From NCBI RefSeq assembly GCF_021531495.1, contig NZ_JADYTY010000001.1:274837-338836 (forward strand): DNA of 64,000 bases. Reading direction: 5' to 3'. The notes beneath the pieces were generated by a model, which was given only the letters and a program-made list of their open reading frames with translations, did not search any database and had not been told where the DNA came from. A program made the position numbers and the translations under genes. Positions within the stretch are counted from its first letter, which is position 1; every line of letters begins with the position of its first letter. Origin of the DNA: Anaerovibrio lipolyticus. Its GTDB lineage: Bacteria; Bacillota; Negativicutes; Selenomonadales; Selenomonadaceae. This document shows, in pieces, positions 63,809-64,000 of this stretch.

Positions 63809-63848
63809 GTACCACTGTGCGGCAAAATAGACCAAATATCTATATATT
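63809..63848. repeat. Right flanking direct repeat
   Basis: Imperfect copy of 54177-54216 in the same orientation, with the exact 15-mer at 63823-63837. The promoter elements seen in the left copy are degenerate here. The rest of 63849-64000 is AT-rich without a gene; GGCTCCTTGAAAACTGTATA at 63951-63970 resembles rRNA-operon leader or spacer sequence. Confidence 0.6.
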
Positions 63849-64000
63849 TTAATTTTATATTCACCCAACAAGCAAATACAAAAGAAATCCTTTTATGGTA
63901 AAATAAAAATACTCAAACTTCCCACACAGAAAATCCTCACGGCTCCTTGAAAACTGTATATTTCAAAAGATAAATTTCTCAATTAGCTTGCAATAAGCGT

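Overview
The window looks like a chromosomal segment of an anaerobic, propionate-forming member of the Negativicutes (Selenomonas/Megamonas/Anaerovibrio-like). This is inferred from gene content: a two-subunit B12-dependent methylmalonyl-CoA mutase with MeaB, oxygen-sensitive ThiH thiazole synthesis, the AhbA/AhbB siroheme decarboxylase pair, and Firmicutes-type housekeeping genes (Asp23/AmaP/DUF2273, ScpAB, ArgR, PcrA-LigA, TlyA). No rRNA, tRNA or CRISPR array was recognised, so placement at genus level is not possible from this sequence.

Layout. 1-8.5 kb: MgtC-like membrane protein, a C_GCAxxG_C_C protein, a NUDIX hydrolase translationally coupled to a PLD-helicase-DUF3427 protein, an ArsR regulator with its own operator, and a divergent thiS-thiF-thiG-thiH operon behind a structured leader. 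8.5-13.6 kb (minus strand): branched-chain amino acid genes ilvN-ilvC-leuC-leuD, a CYTH protein and murB. 13.8-15.4 kb: an exported SGNH hydrolase on the plus strand. 15.4-22.8 kb (minus): tig, clpP, clpX, lon, ysxC, ahbA, ahbB. 23-28.9 kb (minus): mutA-mutB-meaB behind a cobalamin riboswitch with a terminator/antiterminator. 29-44.3 kb (minus): a long run of closely packed genes from asp23 through nusB, xseAB, ispA, dxs, tlyA, nadK, argR, recN, a NUDIX gene, an M50 protease, trpS, scpAB and an L,D-transpeptidase. 44.4-54.2 kb (minus): ilvD-trmL-ppaC, pcrA-ligA-aroQ-aminopeptidase-efp.

54.2-63.8 kb is an accessory island inserted just upstream of ilvD: a type I restriction-modification locus in the order hsdM, tyrosine recombinase, hsdS1, hsdS2, a fused nucleotidyltransferase-HEPN protein, hsdR. 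It carries several signs of variable expression. hsdS1 is bracketed by ~208-bp inverted repeats, its 3' end is lost at one repeat, the two hsdS genes share short identical segments at equivalent positions, and hsdR is broken at a six-C tract where one extra base restores the full frame. Imperfect ~40-bp direct repeats related to the ilvD promoter flank the whole island. This is the most interesting part of the window.

Two further regulatory regions deserve attention: the thi operon leader, which contains a 21-bp terminator hairpin and a competing hairpin but no TPP riboswitch, and the B12 riboswitch that sits in front of a B12-dependent enzyme. All coordinates, motifs and repeats were read by eye; no database search was run.
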